From Qingrenia yutianensis (GTDB lineage Bacteria; Bacillota; Clostridia; UMGS1810), in assembly GCF_014385105.1 (NCBI RefSeq), contig NZ_JACRTE010000001.1:310001-374000 (forward strand): a DNA stretch of 64,000 bases. The letters are read 5' to 3'. Positions within the stretch are counted from its first letter, which is position 1; each line of letters starts with the position of its first letter. The position numbers and the translations under genes are program-made. The notes below the pieces were generated by a model. The model had not been told where the DNA came from, ran no database searches, and worked only from the letters and a program-made list of their open reading frames with translations. Below, in pieces: positions 33,607-42,462 of this stretch.

Positions 33607-35924
33607 TGCAATCCCCCGTCCGTCTTGTATTTTATATTTCCCTTTCCGTCAACCTTAAAATGTATTGTCCTGCACTCATCGGTGCGAAAAACTTTGATAC
33701 CGTTTTCGCTGAGCGCGTCAAGATGTTCCTTGTGAGGGTGCTTGTATGAATTATCCTTGCCGACGCTTATAACTGAGCAGTCGGCGCTTGTGTTTTTATA
33801 AAAATCCTTATCGTCCGAGCTTTTTGAACCGTGGTGCGGCGACTGTATCACATCAGCAGTAATTTCGTCCGATTTAAGCGTTTTCATAACGTCGTTTTCA
33901 ATGTCACCAGTGAACAAAAATCCCGTTCCCTTGTATGTAAGTTTTAAAACCAGCGATTCGCTGTTTTGTTTCCAATCATCGGTGACGGACGGAGAAATTG
34001 CATAAATTTTTACACCGCCGTTTTCGCCGTCGGGATAAATTTCATTTCCGCGCGAAAAATATTTTATGTCAACGTCATTCATTATTGCCGTGTTTCGTAT
34101 GTTTTGATAGTCCTCCTCATCGTCGGCACTTCGGTTTCTCGGCAGAACAATGCAGTCGATAAGTCCGTCGTTCATAAGCGAAATGAGTCCCGAAAAATGG
34201 TCGTCGTGATAGTGCGAAAGTATGGCATAGTCGATATGCGTAACACCGTTTTTGTTGAAATACGGCTCAACCGTACTTCGCGCTATGTCGTCATTTGAAT
34301 AATACTTGCTCACACCGCAGTCGATTAAAATATTCTCACCGCCCGGCGTTTTTATGTGACTGCACGCGCCCTGTCCGACATCGACAAAATTAACCCTCAA
34401 GTCGCGCCCGTCATAATTTACATAAAAAATTCCGGCAAGGCAAACGGCTGAAAGCGCAACGCACACAGGCTTATACATTCCGTTTTTATAGATTTTGTAA
34501 AGTCCGTACAGCGACACCGCAAAAATCAGCATAATTGCAAAGCTGAAGCCCGTCACGGGGATTGACGCAAACGGCAGCCGTGAAATAAACCTTGCAATGA
34601 TATATGAAAGTTTTTCGTAAACAAAAATATTTCCCGTAAAAAGCATTGTTACAAAGCCCGGCAAAGGCATAAGCGACACAAGGCAGAAAATCATTGACAC
34701 AAGCAGAAGAATCGTGAAAACCGGCACAATAACAATGTTTGCAACGATTGAATAAATTCCGATATTGCCGTAGTAAAGCACAATGAGAGGCAATGTGAAA
34801 ACCTGCGCGGAAACAGTTACCGCAATGCTGCCGCACAGCCATTTTATGCGCAGAAAACGCACGAGAAATTCACATATTTTTGTACTGAACAAAACTATGC
34901 CGAGAGTTGCAAAAAACGAAAGTTCAAATCCGACGTCAAACACCGCGTACGGGTTTAAAAAAATTATCACCGTGCCTGCAATCATAAGCGAGTTTACGCT
35001 GTTTCGTCCGCGCCCGGAAAGAAGCGAAAAATTCATAATCAAAAGCATTATTCCGGCGCGCATAACAGAATATCCCATACCCGTTATCAGCATAATAAAA
35101 AACGTGGTGACAATAGAAAAAATCGGCTTTACAAAGCGTTTTACAATGTAAAATTCGTCGTTTAAAAACGCGCCGATAAGCGAAACGAGAATTGTCAGAT
35201 GAAGTCCCGATATTGCAAGAAGATGCGACACTCCCGACGTTGAAAACACACGCTTGATGTTGCCCGAAAGACCCGATTTATCACCCGTCGTAATAGCGTT
35301 CACAACACCTGCAAGCTCGCCGTCGAGGTTTTTATTGTTGTTTTCAATTATTCTGTCACGCAAAATGCCGAAAAAGCGCAGAAATCCCCTGCCCTCTTTT
35401 GTAACTTCAATTTTTTCACGCGGTGCAAAAACTGTCAGAAAAACACCTTTTGCCTTAAGATAAGAATTATAGTCGAAATTTTTCATATTTTTCGGAATTT
35501 CGGGCGTAACACCGCGCAGAACAACCTCATCACCGCGGTAAAACTTTGTGCCTTTCGGTGCATAAAACATAATTTTTAAATTTTTGTTTTCCGAGTTTAT
35601 TTTTGTGAGTTTTGCGGTATACTTAACACTGTTTGTGCCGTAATCACTGCTTAAAACCGTCGCGTAAACGTCACAATTTTTATCGCAAAAATCTTTAACG
35701 CCCGAGATTTTGTAATTGTAAATGCCCGAATATGACATAAACCCGACCGCTAAAAAAACAACTGCGATGCCGTATTTGAATTTTCTGCTGTATGCGGTTT
35801 TGTAAACCAAAAACGCGGAATACAAAACGCAGAGCGCAATAATCATATTTTTCGGAAAAGTGTCGGACGCGGAAATCATCCCGAGGGCGAACGATGCAAC
35901 CGACAAATAAAAAACGTTTCTCAT
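33603..35924 (-). CDS. comEC: DNA internalisation competence protein ComEC/Rec2
   Basis: A 773-residue multi-pass membrane protein that passes single-stranded DNA across the membrane in transformation. The N-terminal DUF4131/OB-like part is followed by the competence domain with GISHLLAISGLHLTIL-type sequence (VSHLLAISGLHL near residue 233) and many helices, then a C-terminal metallo-beta-lactamase domain with VDVGQGACSHIKTP, LSHYHDDHFSGL and SPHHGSKSSD. It is full length and intact, so DNA uptake is possible in principle. ATG, 11 nt after CGGAG. Upstream is a divergent phosphoesterase. Confidence 0.94.
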   Translation of the reverse strand: MRNVFYLSVASFALGMISASDTFPKNMIIALCVLYSAFLVYKTAYSRKFKYGIAVVFLAVGFMSYSGIYNYKISGVKDFCDKNCDVYATVLSSDYGTNSVKYTAKLTKINSENKNLKIMFYAPKGTKFYRGDEVVLRGVTPEIPKNMKNFDYNSYLKAKGVFLTVFAPREKIEVTKEGRGFLRFFGILRDRIIENNNKNLDGELAGVVNAITTGDKSGLSGNIKRVFSTSGVSHLLAISGLHLTILVSLIGAFLNDEFYIVKRFVKPIFSIVTTFFIMLITGMGYSVMRAGIMLLIMNFSLLSGRGRNSVNSLMIAGTVIIFLNPYAVFDVGFELSFFATLGIVLFSTKICEFLVRFLRIKWLCGSIAVTVSAQVFTLPLIVLYYGNIGIYSIVANIVIVPVFTILLLVSMIFCLVSLMPLPGFVTMLFTGNIFVYEKLSYIIARFISRLPFASIPVTGFSFAIMLIFAVSLYGLYKIYKNGMYKPVCVALSAVCLAGIFYVNYDGRDLRVNFVDVGQGACSHIKTPGGENILIDCGVSKYYSNDDIARSTVEPYFNKNGVTHIDYAILSHYHDDHFSGLISLMNDGLIDCIVLPRNRSADDEEDYQNIRNTAIMNDVDIKYFSRGNEIYPDGENGGVKIYAISPSVTDDWKQNSESLVLKLTYKGTGFLFTGDIENDVMKTLKSDEITADVIQSPHHGSKSSDDKDFYKNTSADCSVISVGKDNSYKHPHKEHLDALSENGIKVFRTDECRTIHFKVDGKGNIKYKTDGGLQ

Positions 35925-35943
35925 TTTATTTAAAACTCCGTAC

Positions 35944-35973
35944 TTGACAAATTTAGTAAAAAGCGGTTATAAT
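35944..35973 (+). promoter_or_regulatory. consensus sigma-A promoter of the phosphoesterase gene
   Basis: A perfect TTGACA (35944-35949) and perfect TATAAT (35968-35973) with an 18-bp spacer, the best consensus match seen in the window. The start of transcription would be near 35980, 55 bp before the GTG start. Confidence 0.8.
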
Positions 35974-36034
35974 GCTCATAGTGATTTTAACACAAAACAT
36001 AATTTTTTTCAATATGTTTAAAAGGAGTTTTTTT

Positions 36035-36739
36035 GTGAGCATACTAACAATATCGGATTTGCACCTTGCGCTCGGCATCGACAAGCCTATGGACATTTTC
36101 GGCGACGGCTGGAAAAACTATATGGAGCGCCTTAAAGAAAACTGGAATTTGACCGTTTCAGACAGCGATACCGTGGTTATCGGAGGCGATATTTCGTGGG
36201 CGACCTATCTTGACGAGGTTTACAGAGATTTTGAATATATAGAAAATTTAAAGGGCAAAAAAATCATTTTAAAAGGAAATCACGATTATTGGTGGGAAAG
36301 TATAACAAAGCTTACGGGATATGTTGAAAAAAACGGTTTTAACTCAATATCATTTTTGCACAACAGCGCGGTTATGGTTGAAAACAAGGCAATCTGCGGT
36401 ACACGGGGCTGGATTGACAAGTCGAACGACAATTTTAAAGAAGACGACTTAAAAATTTACAACCGCGAAATTATGCGCCTTGATATGTCGCTTTGCGAAG
36501 CGGATAAATTCAGTCCCGAAGAAAAAATCGCATTTCTGCACTATCCGCCCGTAACAAAAGACCTTGAAATCAACGAAGATTATCTTGCCGTTTTAAAAAA
36601 GCACGGCGTTAAACGGTGCTTTTACGGACACATTCATTCAAAAGCGTCAAAAAAAGCGGCCGAGGGCACGTTTGACGGCATTGATTTTAAGCTTGTTTCG
36701 GCTGATTATATGGGTTTTATGCCCTACAAATTATCATAA
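36035..36739 (+). CDS. calcineurin-like metallophosphoesterase
   Basis: A 234-residue cytosolic phosphoesterase with the five dimetal motifs: ISDLHLALG, VIGGDISWAT, KGNHDYWW, LHYPP and GHIHSKA. It belongs to the YkuE/Icc-like group with the W-rich GNHDYWW variant common in Firmicutes; substrate unknown. The start is GTG (MSILTISDLHL), 7 nt after AAAAGGAG, 63 bases inside the longest frame, whose first codons overlap the promoter. It stands alone between comEC (divergent) and tig. Confidence 0.85.
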   Translation: MSILTISDLHLALGIDKPMDIFGDGWKNYMERLKENWNLTVSDSDTVVIGGDISWATYLDEVYRDFEYIENLKGKKIILKGNHDYWWESITKLTGYVEKNGFNSISFLHNSAVMVENKAICGTRGWIDKSNDNFKEDDLKIYNREIMRLDMSLCEADKFSPEEKIAFLHYPPVTKDLEINEDYLAVLKKHGVKRCFYGHIHSKASKKAAEGTFDGIDFKLVSADYMGFMPYKLS

Positions 36740-36831
36740 TATCTACATTATATATAGGAAATAATAATTTTTTTGTTTATTTTGTTGAAATTTAATATTT
36801 TTTCAAAAAACAGTAGCATTTTTTTGGAAAG

Positions 36832-36842
36832 TTTGATATAAT
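36832..36842 (+). promoter_or_regulatory. extended -10 promoter of tig-clpP-clpX
   Basis: TTTGATATAAT: a perfect TATAAT (36837-36842) with the TGn extension and no good -35 box, 66 bp before the tig ATG. The rest of the 168-bp gap (36740-36907) is very AT-rich and shows no terminator for the phosphoesterase gene. Confidence 0.5.
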
Positions 36843-36907
36843 GTATTGTTGTTAAGTAATAAACGCATATATAATTAAATTTAAAGTACGGAAGGGAAAT
36901 TGAAACT

Positions 36908-38197
36908 ATGAAAGTTACCAAAGAGCAGCAGGAAAAAAACAGCGTTAAGCTTACCATTACGGTTGATGCGGAAACCTTTGAAAAGGGCGTGCAGAAAGCG
37001 TATCTTAAAAACGTTAAAAAAATTGCACTCCCCGGTTTCAGAAAAGGCAAAGCGCCCAGAAAGATTATTGAGCAGTATTACGGCGCAGGCGTATTTTTTG
37101 AGGACGCAATAAATTTCGTTTGCCCCGAAGCATATGAAGAAGCTTTAAAAGAAACGGGCGTTGAGGCAGTTTCAAGACCGGAAATCGACGTTGTTGAAAT
37201 AGAAAGCGGTAAAGATTTTGTTTTCACCGCAACAGTTACAACAAAACCCGAGGTTGAGCTTGGCGATTACAACGCAATCAGCGTTAAAAAGGTTACATAC
37301 CGCACAACTCAAAAGGAAATTGAAGCTGAAATCAAAAAAGTTCAGGAACAGAACGCAAGAATTATTCCCGTTGAGGACAGAGCGGTTAAAGAGGGCGACC
37401 TCACCGTTATTGACTTTGAAGGATTTACCGACGGCGTTGCATTTGACGGCGGAAAAGGCACCGACTACAGCCTTGAAATCGGATCGGGCGCGTTTATCCC
37501 CGGCTTTGAGGACCAGCTTGTAGGCGCGGAAATCGGAAAAGAAGTTAAAGTTAACGTTACTTTCCCGAAAGATTATCATTCCGAAGATTTAAAAGGCAAA
37601 AAAGCAATGTTTAAAGTAACCGTTAAAGAAATCAAGGAGAAACAGCTCCCCGAAATCAATGACGACTTTGTTAAGGACGTAAGCGAATTTGATACGCTTG
37701 ACGATTACAAAAAAGATATTAAAGAAAAAATTGCAAAATCAAACGAACAGCGCGGCAGACAGGAAACCGAAAACAATGTTATCGACGAAGTTTTGAAAAT
37801 TGCAACGGTTGAAATCCCCGGCTGTATGATTGATACACAGCTTGAAAATATCGCAAGAGATTTTGACTACCGCCTTTCTATGCAAGGCTTAAATCTTGCA
37901 AAATATCTTGAAATGACAGGTTCAAACATCGACGCTTTCAAAGAACAGTTTAAAGAGCAGGCTGAAAAACAGGTTAAAACTTCGCTCGTTTTAGAAGCTG
38001 TTGCAAAAGCTGAAAAAGTTAAAGCAACCGAAAAAGATGTTGAAGCTGAAATGAAAAAGGTTGCGGAAAGCTACAATATGGAGCTTGACAAGGTTAAAGA
38101 TTTGTTTAAAGACGAAGAAAGAAAATCGCTCGAAAACGAAATCATTACCCAGAAAACCGTTGACCTTCTTGTTAAAAACGCTACAAAAACAAAATAA
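36908..38197 (+). CDS. tig: trigger factor (ribosome-associated chaperone)
   Basis: A 429-residue peptidyl-prolyl isomerase/chaperone at the ribosome exit tunnel. The ribosome-docking loop is GFRKGKAPRKIIEQ; the FKBP domain runs from VKEGDLTVIDFEGF through GSGAFIPGFEDQLVG; the C-terminal helical chaperone arms follow. ATG behind GGAAGGG. It heads the conserved tig-clpP-clpX protein-quality group; the 112-bp gap to clpP contains an imperfect hairpin. Confidence 0.97.
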   Translation: MKVTKEQQEKNSVKLTITVDAETFEKGVQKAYLKNVKKIALPGFRKGKAPRKIIEQYYGAGVFFEDAINFVCPEAYEEALKETGVEAVSRPEIDVVEIESGKDFVFTATVTTKPEVELGDYNAISVKKVTYRTTQKEIEAEIKKVQEQNARIIPVEDRAVKEGDLTVIDFEGFTDGVAFDGGKGTDYSLEIGSGAFIPGFEDQLVGAEIGKEVKVNVTFPKDYHSEDLKGKKAMFKVTVKEIKEKQLPEINDDFVKDVSEFDTLDDYKKDIKEKIAKSNEQRGRQETENNVIDEVLKIATVEIPGCMIDTQLENIARDFDYRLSMQGLNLAKYLEMTGSNIDAFKEQFKEQAEKQVKTSLVLEAVAKAEKVKATEKDVEAEMKKVAESYNMELDKVKDLFKDEERKSLENEIITQKTVDLLVKNATKTK

Positions 38198-38233
38198 TAA
38201 ATTTTGATATTATACATTGGTGGGCTGTTGTTT

Positions 38234-38271
38234 CAGCTGCCGTCCGATAATTTTTTATCCGGCGGAGGCTG
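38234..38271 (+). other. imperfect hairpin between tig and clpP
   Basis: Arms of 17 nt (38234-38250, 38255-38271) pair with 13 Watson-Crick and two G-U pairs and two mismatches around TTTT. No T tract follows, so it is not a terminator; it may protect or mark the clpP message end for processing. It lies about 40 nt before the clpP ATG. Confidence 0.4.
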
Positions 38272-38309
38272 AAGCGTCAGCTCATTTCAAAAAAAGGAGG
38301 ATTTTCACA

Positions 38310-38894
38310 ATGAGTTTAGTACCTATGGTTATCGAACAGACAAGTCGCGGAGAACGTTCATTCGACATTTATTCAAGACTTTTGAAAGACAGAATTATTA
38401 TGTTAAGCGACGAGGTTAACGACGTAACGGCAAGTCTTGTTGTTGCACAGCTTCTCTTCCTTGAGGGCGAGGACCCGTCAAAAGACATTAACCTTTATAT
38501 AAACAGCCCCGGAGGCTCCATCACCGCAGGTATGGCAATTTACGACACAATGCAGTACATTAAGTGCGACGTTTCCACAATCTGCATAGGTATGGCGGCA
38601 AGTATGGGTGCATTTCTCCTCTCGTCGGGTGCACCGGGCAAACGTTTTGCCCTTCCCCACAGCGAGATTATGATCCATCAGCCTCTCGGCGGTATGCAGG
38701 GACAGGCGACGGATATTAAAATCCACGCAGACAGAATTATAAAAATCAGAAGCACTTTAAATAAACTTTTCAGCGAACAGACCGGCAAACCGCTCGAAAT
38801 TATCGAGCGCGACACCGACCGCGACAACTTTATGACCGCGGCTGAAGCTAAAGAATACGGTCTTGTCGACGAGGTTATTTCAAAAAGAAAATAA
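38310..38894 (+). CDS. clpP: ATP-dependent Clp protease proteolytic subunit
   Basis: A 194-residue serine protease forming the 14-mer degradation chamber. The catalytic triad is in GMAASMGAF (Ser), LPHSEIMIHQP (His) and RDTDRDNFM (Asp); oxyanion-hole NSPGGSITAG is intact. The start is ATG (MSLVPMVIEQTSRGER), 9 nt after AAGGAGG; the 31 residues upstream in the open frame are leader. Followed by clpX at 18 bp. Confidence 0.98.
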   Translation: MSLVPMVIEQTSRGERSFDIYSRLLKDRIIMLSDEVNDVTASLVVAQLLFLEGEDPSKDINLYINSPGGSITAGMAIYDTMQYIKCDVSTICIGMAASMGAFLLSSGAPGKRFALPHSEIMIHQPLGGMQGQATDIKIHADRIIKIRSTLNKLFSEQTGKPLEIIERDTDRDNFMTAAEAKEYGLVDEVISKRK

Positions 38895-38912
38895 ATGAGG
38901 TGAAAACATATA

Positions 38913-40190
38913 ATGGGCAATATTGATGATAAAAAGCAGCTCAAATGCTCGTTCTGCGGCAAAACCGAAGATCAGGTTTCGCGTCTTGTTGCGGGTCCGG
39001 GCGTATTTATTTGCAGCGATTGTATTGCTATGTGCTGCGACATTGTCGCCGATGACTACGATGATTTCGACAAACAGGCGGATTTAGAAAATATTCCCAA
39101 GCCACAAGAAATTAAAAAGATTTTGGACGAATATGTTATCGGCCAGGACTTTGCAAAAAAAGTTTTGAGCGTTGCGGTTTATAATCATTATAAACGAATA
39201 GAAACAGAAGAAAAAAACGGCGATGTTGAACTTCAAAAGAGCAATATCCTTCTTCTCGGCCCCACAGGTTCGGGTAAAACGCTTATTGCGCAGACACTCG
39301 CAAAGATTATAGATGTCCCCTTTGCCATTGCGGACGCTACCTCTCTTACCGAGGCAGGCTATGTCGGCGAGGACGTCGAAAATATTCTTTTAAAACTTAT
39401 TCAGGCGGCGGATTACAATATTGAACGCGCGGAAAAAGGTATTATATACATCGACGAAATCGACAAAGTTGCACGTAAATCCGAAAACGTTTCAATCACA
39501 CGCGATGTAAGCGGCGAAGGCGTTCAGCAGGCGCTTTTGAAAATTTTGGAAGGCACTGTTGCGTCAGTTCCTCCGCAGGGCGGAAGAAAACACCCGCATC
39601 AGGAACTTATACCCATTGACACAACAAATATTCTGTTTATTTGCGGAGGCGCTTTTGACGGCATCGACAAGATAATCGAAAGCAGAGTCGGCAAAAAGCT
39701 TATGGGGTTCGGCGCGGAAATTACAAACAAAGAAGAAAAAAGCATCGGCGAAACGCTTAAACAAATCACACCGCAGGATTTGCTCAAATTCGGTCTTATT
39801 CCCGAGTTTATCGGCAGACTTCCTATGCTGGCTACTCTTGACAATCTCGACAAAAACGCTTTGGTGCGCATACTCACAGAGCCTAAAAATGCACTTGTTA
39901 AGCAGTATAAAAAAATGCTGGAGCTTGATAACGTTGAACTTGAATTTGACGACGACGCACTCGGCGAAATCGCGCAAAAAGCCCTTGATTTAAAAACCGG
40001 CGCGCGCGGACTCCGCTCTATTGTTGAGGATACAATGCTCGACGTTATGTATGACGTCCCCTCCGACCCCACAATCAAAAAATGCAGAATTACCAAAAAC
40101 TGCGTTGATAAGCTTGAGGGTGCACAGATAACAAGAAAGACGAAAAAAACTGCTAAAATCGAAAAAGACGAAAAGAACGAAACTGCATAA
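38913..40190 (+). CDS. clpX: ATP-dependent Clp protease ATPase subunit ClpX
   Basis: A 425-residue AAA+ unfoldase feeding ClpP. N-terminal zinc domain CSFCGK...CSDCIAMC; Walker A GPTGSGKTL; pore loop GYVGEDVE; Walker B IIYIDEIDKVA; IGF-type ClpP contact appears as LMGFGAE; sensor 2 in KTGARGLRS. ATG, 10 nt after GAGGTG. A Lys/Glu-rich tail closes the protein. A hairpin terminator lies about 30 bp downstream. Confidence 0.98.
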   Translation: MGNIDDKKQLKCSFCGKTEDQVSRLVAGPGVFICSDCIAMCCDIVADDYDDFDKQADLENIPKPQEIKKILDEYVIGQDFAKKVLSVAVYNHYKRIETEEKNGDVELQKSNILLLGPTGSGKTLIAQTLAKIIDVPFAIADATSLTEAGYVGEDVENILLKLIQAADYNIERAEKGIIYIDEIDKVARKSENVSITRDVSGEGVQQALLKILEGTVASVPPQGGRKHPHQELIPIDTTNILFICGGAFDGIDKIIESRVGKKLMGFGAEITNKEEKSIGETLKQITPQDLLKFGLIPEFIGRLPMLATLDNLDKNALVRILTEPKNALVKQYKKMLELDNVELEFDDDALGEIAQKALDLKTGARGLRSIVEDTMLDVMYDVPSDPTIKKCRITKNCVDKLEGAQITRKTKKTAKIEKDEKNETA

Positions 40191-40216
40191 ATTCGCTTTT
40201 TAAAATTGAAATTATA

Positions 40217-40272
40217 AAATTTACCCGTTTAATTTTTGCAAATCTGCATATAATTAAAACGGGTAATTTTTT
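40217..40272 (+). terminator. terminator of tig-clpP-clpX
   Basis: The core stem TTACCCGTTT/AAACGGGTAA (40221-40230, 40257-40266) can be extended by A-T pairs on both sides; 26-nt AT-rich loop, then TTTTTTATTG. The DUF378 gene starts right after it. Confidence 0.7.
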
Positions 40273-40300
40273 ATTGCAAAAACAAAAAAGGAGCGGTTAT

Positions 40301-40492
40301 ATGCTGGACAATATTTCTCTTGTGCTGATAATAATCGGCGCGTTAAACTGGGGAATAATCGGACTTTTCGGCGTTGACCTTATAGGTATGCTTTTCGGCG
40401 GTCAGCTCACGCTCATTCCGAGAATTATATATACCTTGGTCGGCATTGCAGGCATATGGGCAATCACCCTTTTGTTCAAAGAAAAGCACTGA
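40301..40492 (+). CDS. DUF378 family small membrane protein
   Basis: A 63-residue protein with two helices and the DUF378 (YuzA-like) pattern: ISLVLIIIGALNWGIIGLFGVDLIGMLFGG, then RIIYTLVGIAGIWAI. The family is widespread in Firmicutes with no known function. ATG, 7 nt after AAGGAG; the nine codons upstream in the frame are before that site. It sits between two terminators, so it needs a promoter inside the clpX terminator region or arises by readthrough. Confidence 0.8.
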   Translation: MLDNISLVLIIIGALNWGIIGLFGVDLIGMLFGGQLTLIPRIIYTLVGIAGIWAITLLFKEKH

Positions 40493-40503
40493 TAAATTCC
40501 GTA

Positions 40504-40556
40504 AAAAAGACGCCGCACACGTTTGGTAAAACGTTTATGCGGCGTCTTTTTATTTT
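40504..40556. terminator. bidirectional terminator between DUF378 gene and the SLH protein gene
   Basis: A perfect 14-bp stem AAAAAGACGCCGCA with its complement (40504-40517, 40538-40551), continued inside by ACGTTT/AAACGT. T runs follow on both strands. Confidence 0.9.
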
Positions 40557-40589
40557 TTTATAAAATTTTACTTAATATTACTTAATAAA

Positions 40590-42434
40590 CTATCCGAGAA
40601 CTATAATAGTTGTAGCCTCAAACACACCTGATTTTACAGAGCCGATTGCCGTAACCGACATACCCGATGTGATGGTTTTGAGTGTTGCTTCTTTGCCGGT
40701 GGAGTTGTTTATAATTTTTGTAGCCTTGCCTACAAACACCGACTGCGTGATGTTCTGCGCTGTAACCGCGTCATAATATGTCATCTGAACAAGACCGTAA
40801 GACGCATTTACAAGGTCAACCGTACCGGTAATCTGTGTTATTGTTTCAATCGGCGAAGTGTCGATTTTAACGATTGTGTCGCTCTCGAGCGTGATTTTCG
40901 CCGTTGTAGACAGTCTTAAATCGTAAATCGTACCCGACGTGCCGTTAACGGTAATCACAACGTCGGACGAAAGCGGATAAGTTTTGCTCTCGCCGTTAAG
41001 TTTGATTTTCACCGACGGCGACGCGGAAATGTTGATTTCTTCAATAAATCCGTTAGTGTTTGACGTTTTGCTTGTTGCAATAATCTTTGTGATAAAGCCG
41101 TATTCAAGTGTCATACTAACCGAGTCGCCCGTGCGGACTTCGGAAAGTGCCGCGCTCGCTGTGCCGTTTTTATTCACGGTGATGTCACTGCCGGCAATGT
41201 AAGAAACCTCTTTATCGTCAACGTCTGTAAGTTTAACGTAAACACCCAAATCACTTGTGTAAATCTCTTTTACCGTACCTTTAACCGTTTCGGTTTTAGG
41301 CTTTGCGGCAATAAGCGTAATTTTGCCTTTTTTGAGAGTAACCTCGGCATAATCGCCCGATTTAAGCGCGGTTACGGTGCTCTTTTCGCCCTCGTATGTA
41401 ACGTTGACATTTTCGGCGGTTGTATATTCAACAACTTCTTTATCACCGCTGTCGAGGAATTTATTAAACTTAATTGTGCTTGTGCCTGTCTTTGAATTGT
41501 TTTTAATCGAGCTGATTGAACCGCGGAACGATTCCTCAACGTCTGGTGTTATAAAATCAATCGAGAAAAGCGACGCTTTTTTCGTTGTGATAACGCATTC
41601 ATAGCCTATCGAAACGTCGTCAAGAGTGATTTTTTCGCCCTCAAATCTCAACGCAACGTCATCTTTAACGGTATAGCCGTAAGGCTCGTCGTCCTTGCCT
41701 TTAAGCTTGATTACGCCGAGAAGCGAGTCAACATTTGTAACAATCGCGCTGAATTTTTCAAATCCGGCATTGTTTTTGAGTTTATACAAAACTACTGCCA
41801 TCTGCGCCCTTGTAACCTCTGTATTGGGCGAAAATTCCGTTGCCGACATACCCTGCATAAGACCTTGTTCGGTTACATATTCAACATATTTCTTTGCAAA
41901 CGACGGGATACTCGATTCGTCCGAATACGAAAGCACCGACGCAAGATTTTTCTTAACCGTTTCCTCTGCGCCCATAGCCTTTGTGAGAAGAACCGCAAGT
42001 TCATAACGTTTAAGTCCCTGTGACGCATTTGTGCTGCCTATATAATCGGCAAGCTCGGACGTCGAGATGATGTTTTTTCCGAGAAGATAAGCAAGCTCAT
42101 TGCTGCCGTACGCAATATCGTATTTTTCAATATCAGCGCCGTATTTTTCGGTGAAAACGTCAATAAGTTCTTTGTTTTCCGAATCATTAACGCCCAAAAT
42201 TCTTGCCGCAAGAACGAGCGACTCAAGCTTTGTGACGGTGTTTGCAGGTCGGAAAGTGCCGTCCTCATAACCCAGAATGATTTTGTCGGCCGCCATAGAA
42301 TCGACCGCCTCAACCGCCCAGCCGTAATTTGCGTCGGTAACATCAGCGAATTTTGCCGCAAACGCTGTCGTATATGCCATTGTAGAGCAAATCGCGGCAG
42401 CCGCTGCAAGGCTGATTACTTTTTTCAATTTCAT
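40590..42434 (-). CDS. S-layer homology (SLH) domain surface protein
   Basis: A 614-residue exported protein. A signal peptide (1-27, ending AYTTAFAA) precedes three SLH repeats: first KFADVTDANYGWAVEAVDSM ... TKLESLVLAARILG, second around ELAYLLGKNIISTSEL ... KRYELAVLLTKAMG, third FAKKYVEYVTEQGLMQGM ... TRAQMAVVLYKL. SLH domains bind pyruvylated secondary wall polymer. The remaining about 400 residues are beta-rich, Thr/Val/Lys/Asp-rich repeated small domains with no catalytic motif seen, ending in TTIIVLG. ATG behind GAGGAGG. It follows tsaD by 28 bp without a visible promoter, an odd pairing. A similar tail occurs in the partial protein at 63194. Confidence 0.87.
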   Translation of the reverse strand: MKLKKVISLAAAAAICSTMAYTTAFAAKFADVTDANYGWAVEAVDSMAADKIILGYEDGTFRPANTVTKLESLVLAARILGVNDSENKELIDVFTEKYGADIEKYDIAYGSNELAYLLGKNIISTSELADYIGSTNASQGLKRYELAVLLTKAMGAEETVKKNLASVLSYSDESSIPSFAKKYVEYVTEQGLMQGMSATEFSPNTEVTRAQMAVVLYKLKNNAGFEKFSAIVTNVDSLLGVIKLKGKDDEPYGYTVKDDVALRFEGEKITLDDVSIGYECVITTKKASLFSIDFITPDVEESFRGSISSIKNNSKTGTSTIKFNKFLDSGDKEVVEYTTAENVNVTYEGEKSTVTALKSGDYAEVTLKKGKITLIAAKPKTETVKGTVKEIYTSDLGVYVKLTDVDDKEVSYIAGSDITVNKNGTASAALSEVRTGDSVSMTLEYGFITKIIATSKTSNTNGFIEEINISASPSVKIKLNGESKTYPLSSDVVITVNGTSGTIYDLRLSTTAKITLESDTIVKIDTSPIETITQITGTVDLVNASYGLVQMTYYDAVTAQNITQSVFVGKATKIINNSTGKEATLKTITSGMSVTAIGSVKSGVFEATTIIVLG

Positions 42435-42462
42435 TTGTAAAACCTCCTCATATTTGAATATT

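Noticed and set aside
36748..37050. 100-codon minus frame upstream of tig
   Set aside because: Overlaps the tig promoter and its coding start; AT-rich with no start signal.
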